Assembly (NCBI GenBank): GCA_021153185.1
Contig: JAGKTY010000021.1
Span: 1-40,909, forward strand
Length of the DNA stretch: 40,909 bases
Source: Lachnospiraceae bacterium
GTDB lineage: Bacteria; Bacillota; Clostridia; Lachnospirales; Lachnospiraceae
Direction: 5' to 3'
In this document: positions 32,001-40,619 of the stretch, one piece after another
Position numbering within the stretch: the stretch's first letter is position 1
Layout: each line of letters begins with the position of its first letter
Translations under genes and position numbers: made by a program
The notes under the pieces: generated by a model
Seen by the model: only the letters and a program-made list of their open reading frames with translations
What the model was told of the DNA's origin: nothing
Databases searched by the model: none

Positions 32001-32765
32001 TTACTCCTTTATACTCCCGCCATATTTTTCCGGCTTGTAAATATCATATATTTCCTGCGTATACTGACCCGGCCCATCATATACAATCAGAGGTTTTTCT
32101 ATTGTCACTCTGCTTTTCGCACCCTTTTTGGCGGCAATCAAAACCATGTTCGGCTCTTTGTCGACATATGGATGGACAAAGCGGATGCGTTTGGGTTCCA
32201 GCTTGTATTTTGTAAGCGTCGTGACAAGCTCAACAAGCCTGAAAGGTCTATGTACCAGATAAAAATTGCCGCCCTCTTTTAACAGTTTGGCCGTTTCTCT
32301 TGCCACATCATCAAATGTGCACAATACTTCATGGCGTGCAACCATTCTCGCATCATCTCCGCTTTGCAGTCCATGCCCACCTATCATATAAGGCGGATTA
32401 CAGGTTACAACATCAAAGGAAGCATGACCAAAAATCGCGCCTGCTTCCTTAATATCACCTGTCACAATATCAATTTTGGATGCAAGACCATTATATGCGA
32501 CACTTCTTCGTGCCATATCAGCACTCTCTTCCTGTATCTCCAGTCCCGTCAAATGGCTTGCTTTTGTCTTTGCCTCCAGCAGGATTGGAATAATACCTGT
32601 ACCGGTTCCAAGATCCAAAGCCTTCTGTCCATCCTTAATATGCGCAAAACCTGATAACAATACTGCATCTACCCCGAAACAAAACTTTTCCGGATTTTGA
32701 ATGAGCATGTAGCCGTTTCTTCCAAGGTCATCGAGTCTTTCATTTGGCTTTAGATTAATTGTCAT
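32001..32765 (-). CDS. tRNA1(Val) A37 N6-methyltransferase-like protein (TrmN6/YfiC, YabB family)
   Basis: The 254-residue product is a SAM-dependent N6-adenine methyltransferase. It has the SAM-binding motif LDLGTGTGIIPILLE, the acidic loop LEIQEESADMA and the catalytic NPPY motif in VTCNPPYMIGGHG. This and the location beside rsmI match B. subtilis YabB/TrmN6, which methylates A37 of tRNA1-Val. It overlaps the ricT gene by 11 bases, so translation is probably coupled. The exact tRNA target in this organism is inferred from the family. Confidence 0.88.
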   Translation of the reverse strand: MTINLKPNERLDDLGRNGYMLIQNPEKFCFGVDAVLLSGFAHIKDGQKALDLGTGTGIIPILLEAKTKASHLTGLEIQEESADMARRSVAYNGLASKIDIVTGDIKEAGAIFGHASFDVVTCNPPYMIGGHGLQSGDDARMVARHEVLCTFDDVARETAKLLKEGGNFYLVHRPFRLVELVTTLTKYKLEPKRIRFVHPYVDKEPNMVLIAAKKGAKSRVTIEKPLIVYDGPGQYTQEIYDIYKPEKYGGSIKE

Positions 32766-33675
32766 CTAACTTCGATTTTCCTTCCTTGCGCTCCTGCTTC
32801 TCAAGCTTCTCGAGTTCTTTTAATTGTTCGTCTTCCACGCCGTTTGATTTGTCTTTTCGATGACGGCGTTTAAACTTCAGCTGCTCAACCTTGTATTCAT
32901 GAATTTCTTTTTCATCACCGGTATCGACAACAACCTTCACAAGCTGTCTGAGCACGTTGACACTTGCAACCTCTCCCTTTAGTCCGTCATCCGTTGTAAC
33001 ATAATCACCAATGCCCGGAAGTGCTCTATTAAGTTCCTCATAGGTTTCTTCTTCGTTCTTTAGACAACACATGAGTCTTCCGCATACACCGGAAATCTTT
33101 GTAGGGTTTAAGGAAAGATTCTGTTCCTTTGCCATCTTGATGGAAACAGGGGCAAACTCCGGTAAATAAGTATGACAGCAAAGCGGTCTTCCGCAAATTC
33201 CGATTCCGCCTAAAATCTTTGTCTCATCTCTTACACCAATCTGTCTAAGCTCAATACGTGTCTTAAATACAGATGCCAGATCTTTTACAAGCTCTCTGAA
33301 ATCGATACGACCATCTGCTGTAAAGTAGAAGAGCACTTTGTTGTTGTCAAATGTATATTCTGCATCAATGAGTTTCATGTCTAATCCATGCTTCTGAATT
33401 TTTTCATGACAAATCTTCAATGCTTCTTTTTCTTTGACTCTGTTTTCTGCTTCCTGCTTGTCATCACGTTCTGTTGCAATACGAAGAACCGGTTTGAGTG
33501 GCTGGGCGATTTTTTCATCATCCACCTCCATCATGCCTCCGACAACCGTTCCGTATTCAATCCCTCTGGCAGTTTCTACAATTACATGTGTATTTCGTTC
33601 TATTTCAAGGCCCGCAGGATCAAAGTAATATACTTTTCCCGCGTTGCGAAAACGAACGCCAACAACTTTTATCAT
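32755..33675 (-). CDS. ricT: RicT/YaaT (PSP1-domain iron-sulfur protein)
   Basis: The 306-residue product has the PSP1 domain with the cysteine clusters GICGRPLCCHTY and GVCGRLMCCLKNE, which in B. subtilis RicT contribute to iron-sulfur binding in the RicA-RicF-RicT complex that adapts RNase Y activity. The N-terminal MIKVVGVRFRNAGKVYYFDPAG is typical. The C-terminal 60 residues are very charged (Lys/Glu-rich) and look disordered. It lies 2 bases after the holB frame and overlaps the next gene. The ricA and ricF genes are not in the window. Confidence 0.92.
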   Translation of the reverse strand: MIKVVGVRFRNAGKVYYFDPAGLEIERNTHVIVETARGIEYGTVVGGMMEVDDEKIAQPLKPVLRIATERDDKQEAENRVKEKEALKICHEKIQKHGLDMKLIDAEYTFDNNKVLFYFTADGRIDFRELVKDLASVFKTRIELRQIGVRDETKILGGIGICGRPLCCHTYLPEFAPVSIKMAKEQNLSLNPTKISGVCGRLMCCLKNEEETYEELNRALPGIGDYVTTDDGLKGEVASVNVLRQLVKVVVDTGDEKEIHEYKVEQLKFKRRHRKDKSNGVEDEQLKELEKLEKQERKEGKSKLDDN

Positions 33676-33677
33676 AG

Positions 33678-34667
33678 TTAGTTCTCCTTTATTGTCAGGA
33701 GCAGAAGCTCCATCGTAAGATCAAAATTAACATTGGCCTGTAACCTTGATTTGGCTGTTTCAAGCGCTTTGATAATAATCTCAATTCCTTCATAAGTACT
33801 CTGATCTGCAATCTTACGAATAAATTGGATCTCATCCTTAAAAATCAAATGGTTTGCATCTGCCGTTGCTTTAAACAATAACACATCCCGATACCATACG
33901 GCCAAAATGTCTAAATAGTCATTGATTTCAAATTTGTATTCCGCAATTTTTTTGATTGCAAGAACGATGTCTCCAATCTCCATCTCGCGGATGTATTTCA
34001 GAAGCGTAACCGCCTCCGTCTTAATGTTATCGAATTCCTCACTTGCCGCAAGCGCTTTTGCTTTTCCGACATTTCCCCTTGCAAAAGCGACACACACGTC
34101 TGCTTTATACTCCGGAATCTGTAAGTATTCCATCAAATAGGATTTCACCAGCTGGTCAGAAACCGGCTTCATATTTAAAACAATACTTCTGCTAAGGATT
34201 GTCGGAAGCATTGCCTCAAGATTGGTCGTCAAAATAATAATCACGCCATAGGCAGGTGGCTCCTCAAGTGTTTTGAGAAGGGCATTCTGCGCCTGTACGG
34301 TCATTTTTTCGCCCTCGTTGATGATATATATTTTGTACTTGCCGCTATACGGTTTGACTACAATATCATTGTTGACATATGTACGAATATCTTCCACACC
34401 GATTGTATTTGGCTTTTCATGCATTACTTTGATGATATCCGGGTGGTTTCCGCTTACGGCCTGCTTACACGCATGGCACGCTCCGCACGGGTTAATCCCC
34501 CCCTGCTCGCACTGAAGCGCCTGTGCAAAAACTTTTGCAATAAATTCTTTTCCGCTGCTTCGCTCCCCATTGATAATATATGCGTGACCTACCTGACCTG
34601 ACTTCAGCGCATTCTGAAAATGCTCAATCATCTGCTTTTGTCCAATAATATCTTGAAATGTTGCCAT
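33678..34667 (-). CDS. holB: DNA polymerase III delta' subunit (clamp loader)
   Basis: Delta' is part of the clamp loader that places the beta clamp on primed DNA. The 329-residue product has a modified P-loop region (INGERSSGKEFIAK), a four-cysteine zinc module (CEQGGINPCGACHAC), and the AAA+ sensor segment NALLKTLEEPP followed by TTNLEAMLPTILSRS, which contains the SRC-like motif as SRS. The gene order with yaaR and ricT identifies it as holB rather than dnaX. The start at 34667 has GAGG 8 nt upstream; an ATG two codons earlier (34673) is too close to it. It lies 14 bases after the yaaR frame. Confidence 0.92.
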   Translation of the reverse strand: MATFQDIIGQKQMIEHFQNALKSGQVGHAYIINGERSSGKEFIAKVFAQALQCEQGGINPCGACHACKQAVSGNHPDIIKVMHEKPNTIGVEDIRTYVNNDIVVKPYSGKYKIYIINEGEKMTVQAQNALLKTLEEPPAYGVIIILTTNLEAMLPTILSRSIVLNMKPVSDQLVKSYLMEYLQIPEYKADVCVAFARGNVGKAKALAASEEFDNIKTEAVTLLKYIREMEIGDIVLAIKKIAEYKFEINDYLDILAVWYRDVLLFKATADANHLIFKDEIQFIRKIADQSTYEGIEIIIKALETAKSRLQANVNFDLTMELLLLTIKEN

Positions 34668-34681
34668 AATCATCGCCTCTC

Positions 34682-35122
34682 TTACGTAAATATGTCTAAC
34701 AGTAAACCTCTAATCTCACCGATTTTACTTAAAATCGCAATGTGATCTTTTTCTTCTTTTACAAGCTCCTGTGCCAGTTCATCGAGCGTCTCATCGACTC
34801 TGCGAATGATACCGTATACGCGATGCCGCCCCCGTCTGTCCAGAAAGTTTTCCCTCGAAAACTTATGGGATCTGTTCACAACTTCATTGAGAAACCCTTT
34901 AATCAGCGTCCTGTACTTGCGCATATCACGAATATCCATTTTCTTGGATATCCGGTTTCCCTGCTGCGTAATCTCCTGCATCATTGTGTTGAGCCTCTCT
35001 GCCAGTCCCGACTCTTCTACTTTGCTGGATAATATGAACTTAAAATCATCATTACCTTCCCTGACTGCCTGCGTCGTCTCAATATTGGATACCGGCGTCA
35101 GTTCATTCACTTTGATATCCAA
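34682..35122 (-). CDS. YaaR-family protein (DUF327), probable TTG start
   Basis: The product of about 146 residues is mostly helical and shows KYRTLIKGFLNEVVNRSHKFSREN and VDETLDELAQELVKEEKD, features of the YaaR family found before holB in Firmicutes. The function is unknown. No ATG gives a good start: the frame is open upstream into the guanylate-kinase-like gene (to 35167), but the TTG at 35122 begins 2 bases after that gene's stop and gives the N-terminus (M)DIKVNELTPVS, which fits the family. The ribosome binding site is weak (GAGATGG). Confidence 0.78.
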   Translation of the reverse strand: MDIKVNELTPVSNIETTQAVREGNDDFKFILSSKVEESGLAERLNTMMQEITQQGNRISKKMDIRDMRKYRTLIKGFLNEVVNRSHKFSRENFLDRRGRHRVYGIIRRVDETLDELAQELVKEEKDHIAILSKIGEIRGLLLDIFT

Positions 35123-35124
35123 GG

Positions 35125-35712
35125 CTACACCATCTCTTTCATAAATGGAATCACTTCCAGCAAACAATCCGCTGTGTTCTCACTGTTGAATACGCGCGTA
35201 ATTCCTGCCTTGCTTTGCTTTTCTTGCGAAAAATCTTCATCATCCGACAAAAACCGTCTGCAAATCTCTCTGTACTTTGGCGCATCTTCACTGCGTTCAC
35301 GGTCAAGTGCCCTTTGCAGCCTCACACCATCATCACAATATAACATAATCGGAATCACGATATCCCCGCCAAAGTATTCCTTAACCTTAACAAATGATTC
35401 AATGGTTCCAATCATGACATAATTATGATGCTTCAGGTCAATGGAATCATCATAGACCGTCGCATATATCCACGCTCCGTGACAGGTGTCATAGCAGCGG
35501 CTTTCAATCACTTTTCCCGCTTTTGAAAGCGCATCTAATTGCTCTTTTGATACAAAATAGTATTCGCTGCCCTCAATCTCACCTACGCGGATTGGTCTGG
35601 TTGTATACTGGATAATCGGCAAAAGCTTTAAATCGCTTTGCTGCATTAACATCTTATAAAGAGTATCTTTTCCCGATGAACTCTTTCCCATAAGATAAAA
35701 TATCTTCCCCAT
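35125..35712 (-). CDS. Guanylate-kinase-like nucleotide kinase
   Basis: The 195-residue product has the P-loop MGKSSSGKDTL at the N-terminus and a GMP-binding segment TTRPIRVGEIEGSEYYFVS, as in guanylate kinase. The next conserved region is altered: where typical enzymes have a NYYGT-like motif, it has CHGAWIYAT. Later residues DRERSEDAPKYREICRRF resemble the lid and R-rich helix. It could phosphorylate GMP, or a related nucleotide. It occupies the place of tmk (thymidylate kinase) in the Bacillus cluster, next to yaaR and holB. Confidence 0.8.
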   Translation of the reverse strand: MGKIFYLMGKSSSGKDTLYKMLMQQSDLKLLPIIQYTTRPIRVGEIEGSEYYFVSKEQLDALSKAGKVIESRCYDTCHGAWIYATVYDDSIDLKHHNYVMIGTIESFVKVKEYFGGDIVIPIMLYCDDGVRLQRALDRERSEDAPKYREICRRFLSDDEDFSQEKQSKAGITRVFNSENTADCLLEVIPFMKEMV

Positions 35713-35727
35713 TGTAAACTCCGTAAA

Positions 35728-37137
35728 TTATACATCCATGATCTTAAGCATATTCGTTCTGCCGGAAACGCCGAGTGGTACACCGGCAGTCACTACAACG
35801 ACATCACCTTTTTTGACAAGACCGTTTTTCTCTGCCATTCTTACTGCATCATCAAACAAATCATCTACGTTGTCTTGTCTTTCTAAGAGAATTGGTTCAA
35901 CACCCCATAACAAATTCATCTGTCTGCATACGCGTGGATTGACCGAGCATCCGATAATCTGGCAATTTGGTTTGTATTTGGAAACCATCTGTGCTGTAAA
36001 TCCGGACATGGATACCGTAATAATTGCGGCTGCATTTAAATCTTTTGCAGTCGTGCAGGTTGCATGACAGATTGCTTTGGTACAATCCGTCTCTGTTTCT
36101 TCAATCCGAAGCATACGGCTATTGTAATCAATATCCTGCTCCGTACGCTCTGCAATACGAGCCATCGTCGATACAGCTTCGATTGGATATTGTCCGGCTG
36201 CACTTTCACCTGAAAGCATGATTGCCGTTGTGCCGTCATAAATTGCATTGGCAACGTCCGTACTTTCCGCTCTTGTCGGTCTTGGATTTGAAATCATAGA
36301 CTCAAGCATCTGCGTGGCTGTGATAACATGCTTGCTCTTTGCAACCGCCTTTTTAATCATTTGCTTCTGAAGCACCGGCACATCTTCAAGCGGAATCTCA
36401 ACACCCATATCACCACGGGCTACCATAATACCGTCTGATACTTCTAAAATCTCATCGAGATTCTCGATTCCCTGCATATTCTCAATCTTAGAAATAATTT
36501 TGGCATTGCTGCCATGCTCCTGTAGGAGCTTTCGTACCTGTAATACGTCTTCTTTGCATCTGACAAAGGAACATGCTACAAAATCATAGCCCATCTGTGC
36601 ACCAAAAATCAGATCCTCCCTGTCGACATCACTGATATACGGCATGGATAAAATGGCACCCGGAACATTGATTCCTTTGTGGTTTGATACAGCGCCGCCA
36701 TTGATGACGCGACATGTAATCTCTGTATCCGTAATATGTTCAACGGTCATGGCAATTTTTCCGTCATCAATCAAGATTGTCATGCCCACTTTTACATCAT
36801 TTTTAAGATTTTTGTATGTGATGGTTGCTTTTTCTTTGGTTCCCATCATCTCTTCCGTCGTTAATGTGAAAAGCTGTCCTGCCTCAAGCATCACCTTTCC
36901 GCCCTCAAAATCGCGAAGACGAATCTCCGGTCCCTTTGTATCCTGCAGTGTTGCAACAGGTTTATGCATCTGTTCGCTCACTTTGATCACACGTACAAGC
37001 TTTGCTTTCTGCTCCGCATGCGTCCCGTGTGAAAAGTTAAACCGTGCAACATTCATTCCTGCTTCTATCAGTCTTTTGAGCATTTCTTCACTTTCAGATG
37101 CCGGTCCAATCGTACAAATAATCTTCGTTTTTCTCAT
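35728..37137 (-). CDS. pyk: Pyruvate kinase, short form
   Basis: Pyruvate kinase converts phosphoenolpyruvate and ADP to pyruvate and ATP in glycolysis. The 469-residue product shows RKTKIICTIGPASES, NFSHGTHAEQ, the metal/substrate region MVARGDMGVEIP, the signature KSKHVITATQMLESM and the DGTTAIMLSGESA segment. It ends after the usual C-terminal regulatory domain and lacks the extra PEP-utiliser-like domain found in Bacillus and many Clostridia. The start at 37137 has AAAGGA 5-6 nt upstream. It has its own promoter. Confidence 0.96.
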   Translation of the reverse strand: MRKTKIICTIGPASESEEMLKRLIEAGMNVARFNFSHGTHAEQKAKLVRVIKVSEQMHKPVATLQDTKGPEIRLRDFEGGKVMLEAGQLFTLTTEEMMGTKEKATITYKNLKNDVKVGMTILIDDGKIAMTVEHITDTEITCRVINGGAVSNHKGINVPGAILSMPYISDVDREDLIFGAQMGYDFVACSFVRCKEDVLQVRKLLQEHGSNAKIISKIENMQGIENLDEILEVSDGIMVARGDMGVEIPLEDVPVLQKQMIKKAVAKSKHVITATQMLESMISNPRPTRAESTDVANAIYDGTTAIMLSGESAAGQYPIEAVSTMARIAERTEQDIDYNSRMLRIEETETDCTKAICHATCTTAKDLNAAAIITVSMSGFTAQMVSKYKPNCQIIGCSVNPRVCRQMNLLWGVEPILLERQDNVDDLFDDAVRMAEKNGLVKKGDVVVVTAGVPLGVSGRTNMLKIMDV

Positions 37138-37176
37138 ATTTTTCCTTTCCTGCCAATTCATATGCTAGTCCGTTAT

Positions 37177-37185
37177 ATTATAACA
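37177..37185 (-). promoter_or_regulatory. Extended -10 promoter of pyk
   Basis: On the minus strand TGTTATAAT is an extended -10 (TATAAT at 37182-37177). At 17 bases upstream the -35 is only TATACA. It lies between the decarboxylase stop and the pyk start, so pyk can be expressed apart from the upstream genes. Confidence 0.6.
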
Positions 37186-37208
37186 GATTTTCGGCTTTTT
37201 GTATACGT

Positions 37209-38600
37209 CTAGCGCGCCACTTTCACTGTTTGCAATGATGTATCTGCCGGTCCCTGAACATTCATGTCCAGTTTGATACTATTCATAATATATCCAAGAA
37301 TTGCCTCGTCCATTCTCTCTCCCGGCACGATAACAGGATATCCCGGAGGATATAAATAAATATACTCACAAATCACTTCACCGACACTATCATCAAGTGC
37401 AACGGTTTTTGCATTGGTATCCATTGCCTCATACAGTTCCAGCTGCTTCTTTGGCAGCGGCAATGCAATCAAATTATTCTTTGGTGAAGATGCCGCTTCA
37501 ATCGATTCATCGATTTGTTTCAAGGCATCAAATAAACGCGTAAACGCTTGTTCTTCATCGCAAATACTCGTCATACCGAGCACATATTTTTGCATGGACA
37601 GTTCTAATTCTAAATGATATTGCTCTCTTAGTATTTCAAAAAGCTGTGGCCCTGAAAGCGTTTCCGAGCAATCATAAATGATCAGCTTTCCAACATCTTT
37701 TATATCTTTTTCTTCCTCATACAATTTGATAAAGCGGAATGTCTGACATGCCTGATAGAAGGAAGAAAGTCTTTGTGCATAGCGCGTAAAATCTTTCTTT
37801 TGAATGCTGTGCAGACAATTTGAAATGCTTCCCATAAACACATAAGAAGGACTGCTCGTCTGATAAATTGCCAAAAACCGCTCCAGCTTTTCAGCTCTTA
37901 CGAACAGACTATCCGCAGTATGTAAAATAGCTGTCTGCGTCAGACTTGGCAGCGTTTTATGGAGACTTTGTATCACGTAATCAGCCCCGCATGAAATTGC
38001 GCTCTTTGGGAAGTGTTCATCAAAACCAAAATGTGCTCCATGCGCCTCATCAATTATGAGTGGAATCTGTTTGCTATGACAAATTCGGGCAATTGCGGTA
38101 ATATCAGAGCAAAACCCTTCATACGTTGGCGACGTAATGAGCACCGCCCCTATATCCGCATTTTCATCCAGTGCTTTTGAAACGGCTTCCTTCGTGATCG
38201 CCTTTGGAAATCCTAGCGGATCCATTTCAGGCATCAGATATTCGAGCTTTATTTTACGCAAATATGCTGCATGATAAACAGATTTGTGACAATTGCGTGC
38301 AATCAGTAACGTCTCACCCTCGCTGACTGCTGCGCTAATTGCTGACAGAATACCGCAGGTACTTCCATTGACAAGGAAATAGCTTTTCTTTGCACCATAC
38401 AATTTGGCCGCAAACGCCTGCTCCTCTTTGATTATTCCCTCTGCATGATGCAGGTTATCAAACCCCGAAATTTCTGTAATATCAATAGAAACTGGTAGCC
38501 CCTGCGCCGCCAGTTTCTGATTTCTTTTGTGTCCCGGCATATGGAACGGATAGTAATCGCTCTCGCCATATGCCTTTAATTGTTCAAATAATGTATTCAC
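37209..38600 (-). CDS. Orn/Lys/Arg decarboxylase family protein (YaaO/SpeA-like)
   Basis: The product of about 463 residues is a PLP-dependent fold-type I enzyme. It shows PFHMPGHKRN near the start, LVNGSTCGILSAISA, IDEAHGAHFGF (PLP-binding Asp) and SLHKTLPSLTQ, with the Schiff-base lysine. Family members decarboxylate arginine, lysine or ornithine and thereby feed polyamine synthesis or acid resistance; the substrate cannot be decided. The start is set at a GTG at 38600, whose bases overlap the stop of the upstream HD gene as GTGA and which gives the usual (M)NTLFEQLKAYG N-terminus. An ATG at 38630 is in frame, without a ribosome binding site, and is the alternative. B. subtilis has its homologue yaaO at the same place. 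Confidence 0.9.
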   Translation of the reverse strand: MNTLFEQLKAYGESDYYPFHMPGHKRNQKLAAQGLPVSIDITEISGFDNLHHAEGIIKEEQAFAAKLYGAKKSYFLVNGSTCGILSAISAAVSEGETLLIARNCHKSVYHAAYLRKIKLEYLMPEMDPLGFPKAITKEAVSKALDENADIGAVLITSPTYEGFCSDITAIARICHSKQIPLIIDEAHGAHFGFDEHFPKSAISCGADYVIQSLHKTLPSLTQTAILHTADSLFVRAEKLERFLAIYQTSSPSYVFMGSISNCLHSIQKKDFTRYAQRLSSFYQACQTFRFIKLYEEEKDIKDVGKLIIYDCSETLSGPQLFEILREQYHLELELSMQKYVLGMTSICDEEQAFTRLFDALKQIDESIEAASSPKNNLIALPLPKKQLELYEAMDTNAKTVALDDSVGEVICEYIYLYPPGYPVIVPGERMDEAILGYIMNSIKLDMNVQGPADTSLQTVKVAR

Positions 38601-39112
38601 CTTCTGTGTACCGTTTCCTTTATCGAACATATTTTATCAGCCATTGTAACAACCCATGCCTCACGTGACATCGGTGGTTTGATATTTAACGGCCACATAT
38701 GTTTCTTTATGATTTCTTTTTCATTTTCAGATAAAACAAAATCTCTTTTGGCATTTTTTAATGCTGTATTTGCATGTGTAAAGCCGTGCAATTTAAAGAA
38801 ATCTTTTGGATTTTTAATGGAAATCTTTAAGTCATGCCAATCATACAAAAAATAATCATGCAATAACGCACCTCTTACAAGCTCACTTTCTTTAAATTGA
38901 AAAGGCAACGTCCGGCTAATCTTTAAACTCATTTTTGCAACATCAATACTATGCTGAAAGACAGATTTTTTGCCGTGCTGAATAAAACCCTTGGATTGCT
39001 GGTAGCTTGGTGTGTTTAAAATATCGTTTCCATATTTTTTTACGGTATTACGAAGATGTTTATCCTTTTTTATAATGCGACTCAAAGTAGCCTCCCATAA
39101 CTTGTCTATCAT
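38597..39112 (-). CDS. HD-domain phosphohydrolase-like protein
   Basis: The 171-residue product is a single HD domain: VFQHSIDVAKMSL carries the first histidine, LLHDYFLYDWH the HD pair, then GFTHANTALKNA, KHMWPLN and VTMADKICS with the last aspartate. Similar small proteins are predicted hydrolases of unknown substrate. The ATG at 39112 has no visible ribosome binding site; a TTG at 39085 has GGGAGG 5 nt upstream and is a possible alternative, giving a protein nine residues shorter. It overlaps the decarboxylase start and lies 41 bases after greA. Confidence 0.82.
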   Translation of the reverse strand: MIDKLWEATLSRIIKKDKHLRNTVKKYGNDILNTPSYQQSKGFIQHGKKSVFQHSIDVAKMSLKISRTLPFQFKESELVRGALLHDYFLYDWHDLKISIKNPKDFFKLHGFTHANTALKNAKRDFVLSENEKEIIKKHMWPLNIKPPMSREAWVVTMADKICSIKETVHRR

Positions 39113-39153
39113 ACATAGACTACACTTACATAATGAAGAGCAACATAAATTAG

Positions 39154-39654
39154 TTAAAAGCTCCTTAGTTTTTCGTCTGTATCGCTCGTATCGCGGATAC
39201 TTTTAATAATCAGATCATATCCTACCTGCGGATTTACCTGTACATGTACTCTCTCTCCCACTTTATGGCCCAATAATGCTTTTCCGACAGGCGATTCTGT
39301 ACTAATCAGTCCGGCAAGGGAGTTGCCCCGCACTGTCGTAACAAGCTTGTATTCTGCTGTTGTGTGATCATCCGCGAACTCTACTTCGACGGTCTTATTT
39401 AGTCCTGCTTCATCTTCACCCGTCTCGTCTTCAATTAAAACCGCCGTCTTAATCATTCTTTCTAAATAGCGGATACGGCTTTCATTTTTATTTTTTTCCT
39501 TTTTGGCGGCATAATATTCAAAATTCTCACTTAAATCACCTTGTGCCCTGGCTTCTTTAACATGCTCTAATAACTCTTTTCGAACAACCACTTTACGATG
39601 TTCGATTTCTTTTTTCATATCCTCAATATCTTTTTTTGTTAATTCATTATGCAT
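39154..39654 (-). CDS. greA: Transcript cleavage factor GreA
   Basis: GreA rescues backtracked RNA polymerase by stimulating transcript cleavage. The 166-residue product has an N-terminal coiled coil (about 1-75), whose tip carries the acidic QGDLSENFEYYAAK motif, and a C-terminal FKBP-like domain (about 85-160; STESPVGKALLGHKVGE, VQVNPQVGYDLIIKSI). AGGAG lies about 9 nt before the ATG. It lies 12 bases after ybaK and is probably co-transcribed with it. Confidence 0.94.
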   Translation of the reverse strand: MHNELTKKDIEDMKKEIEHRKVVVRKELLEHVKEARAQGDLSENFEYYAAKKEKNKNESRIRYLERMIKTAVLIEDETGEDEAGLNKTVEVEFADDHTTAEYKLVTTVRGNSLAGLISTESPVGKALLGHKVGERVHVQVNPQVGYDLIIKSIRDTSDTDEKLRSF

Positions 39655-39666
39655 TTCAATACACTC

Positions 39667-40152
39667 CTAAGAAACAATGATATCACCAAATGTTGCATTG
39701 CTTGCCCTTAGCAAATCCTCCGGTTTTAAGCAGATTTGGCAACCGATTTTCCCGCCGCTGACATACATTTGCGCAAGTACACTTGCTGTCTGACTCACGA
39801 CAGTTTTGTACTGCTTCTTCATGCCGATTGCAGTACATCCGCCCCTTACATATCCGGTAACATTTGTAATATCTTTTACCGGAATCATTGCAACTGACTT
39901 TTCGCCAACTACTTTCGCTGCTTTTTTCATGTCAAGTTCCGCTTCAATCGGTAACACGAAAACGAAGTATTGTTTACTGGCACCAATCGTGACTAATGTT
40001 TTATAAACAAGCTCATGATTAAGTCCCAATTTATCTGCTGTTTGAATTCCATCTATAAACGCATCACACTCATATGTATCGTGTGTAAAAGGTATTTTCA
40101 TGCGCTCTAAAATACGCATTGCATTTGTTTTACTTTCTTTTTGTTTTGCCAT
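39667..40152 (-). CDS. ybaK: Cys-tRNA(Pro)/aminoacyl-tRNA deacylase, YbaK/EbsC family
   Basis: The 161-residue product belongs to the trans-editing deacylases that hydrolyse misacylated Cys-tRNA-Pro. It shows KTNAMRILERMKIPFTHDTYE at the start, VYKTLVTIGASKQYFVFVLPIEAELDMKKAAKV with the conserved lysine, VRGGCTAIGMKK (GG-x-P-like loop with Cys-Thr instead of Pro-containing forms) and YVSGGKIGCQICL at the end. GGAG lies 7 nt before the ATG. It is the first gene of a run that includes greA, with its own promoter. Confidence 0.92.
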   Translation of the reverse strand: MAKQKESKTNAMRILERMKIPFTHDTYECDAFIDGIQTADKLGLNHELVYKTLVTIGASKQYFVFVLPIEAELDMKKAAKVVGEKSVAMIPVKDITNVTGYVRGGCTAIGMKKQYKTVVSQTASVLAQMYVSGGKIGCQICLKPEDLLRASNATFGDIIVS

Positions 40153-40184
40153 AATCCCGCTCCGATTCTATTGACTCCTTACTT

Positions 40185-40212
40185 ATTATACATCAATTGT
40201 CTAATAGTACAA
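40185..40212 (-). promoter_or_regulatory. Promoter of ybaK-greA
   Basis: On the minus strand TTGTAC (40212-40207) and TATAAT (40190-40185) are 16 bases apart, about 33 bases before the ybaK start. Confidence 0.65.
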
Positions 40213-40299
40213 AGATATTCCCGATACATTATTCAAATTTCAAAAAATCTTTTGTTATACAGCGCTTCCGTTTCATATGCCTGTGTACAAAATTTTTAC

Positions 40300-40340
40300 T
40301 GAATAAAAGAAAAACCTTGAATCAAATTGATTCAAGGTTT
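40300..40340 (-). terminator. Terminator of the tRNA operon
   Basis: AAACCTTGAATCAA (40312-40325) and TTGATTCAAGGTTT (40327-40340) form a perfect 14-base inverted repeat around one base. On the minus strand it is followed by TTCTTTTATTC. It lies 6 bases after tRNA-Lys. Confidence 0.88.
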
Positions 40341-40345
40341 ATAAG

Positions 40346-40418
40346 TGAGCCACCGGGGACTCGAACCCCGGACAACTTGATTAAAAGTCAAGTGCTCTAC
40401 CACCTGAGCTAGTGGCCC
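40346..40418 (-). tRNA. tRNA-Lys (anticodon TTT)
   Basis: A 73-nt cloverleaf with acceptor GGGCCAC/GTGGCTC, anticodon arm CTTGA-CTTTTAA-TCAAG and T-loop GTTCGAGTC. Discriminator A; CCA is not encoded. Last gene of the tRNA operon. Confidence 0.96.
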
Positions 40419-40424
40419 GTATAG

Positions 40425-40497
40425 TGCCCAGAGCCGGAATCGAACCAGCGACACAAGGATTTTCAGTCCTTTGCTCTACCAACTGAGCTATCTGGGC
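40425..40497 (-). tRNA. tRNA-Phe (anticodon GAA)
   Basis: A 73-nt cloverleaf with acceptor GCCCAGA/TCTGGGC, anticodon arm AGGA-CTGAAAA-TCCT and T-loop GTTCGATTC. Discriminator A; CCA is not encoded. Confidence 0.96.
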
Positions 40498-40518
40498 ATT
40501 CAAGACACAACGTCTGAG

Positions 40519-40592
40519 TAGCGGGGACAGGATTTGAACCTATGACCTTCGGGTTATGAGCCCGACGAGCTTCCAGACTGCTCCACCCCGCG
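40519..40592 (-). tRNA. Initiator tRNA-fMet (anticodon CAT)
   Basis: A 74-nt cloverleaf with anticodon CAT in GGG-CTCATAA-CCC. The three G-C pairs of the anticodon stem and the unpaired first acceptor position (C1 against T72, with G2-C71 pairing normally) mark it as the initiator. CCA is not encoded. Confidence 0.92.
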
Positions 40593-40619
40593 TTATTATA
40601 TTCATTATAAAAATGAAAA

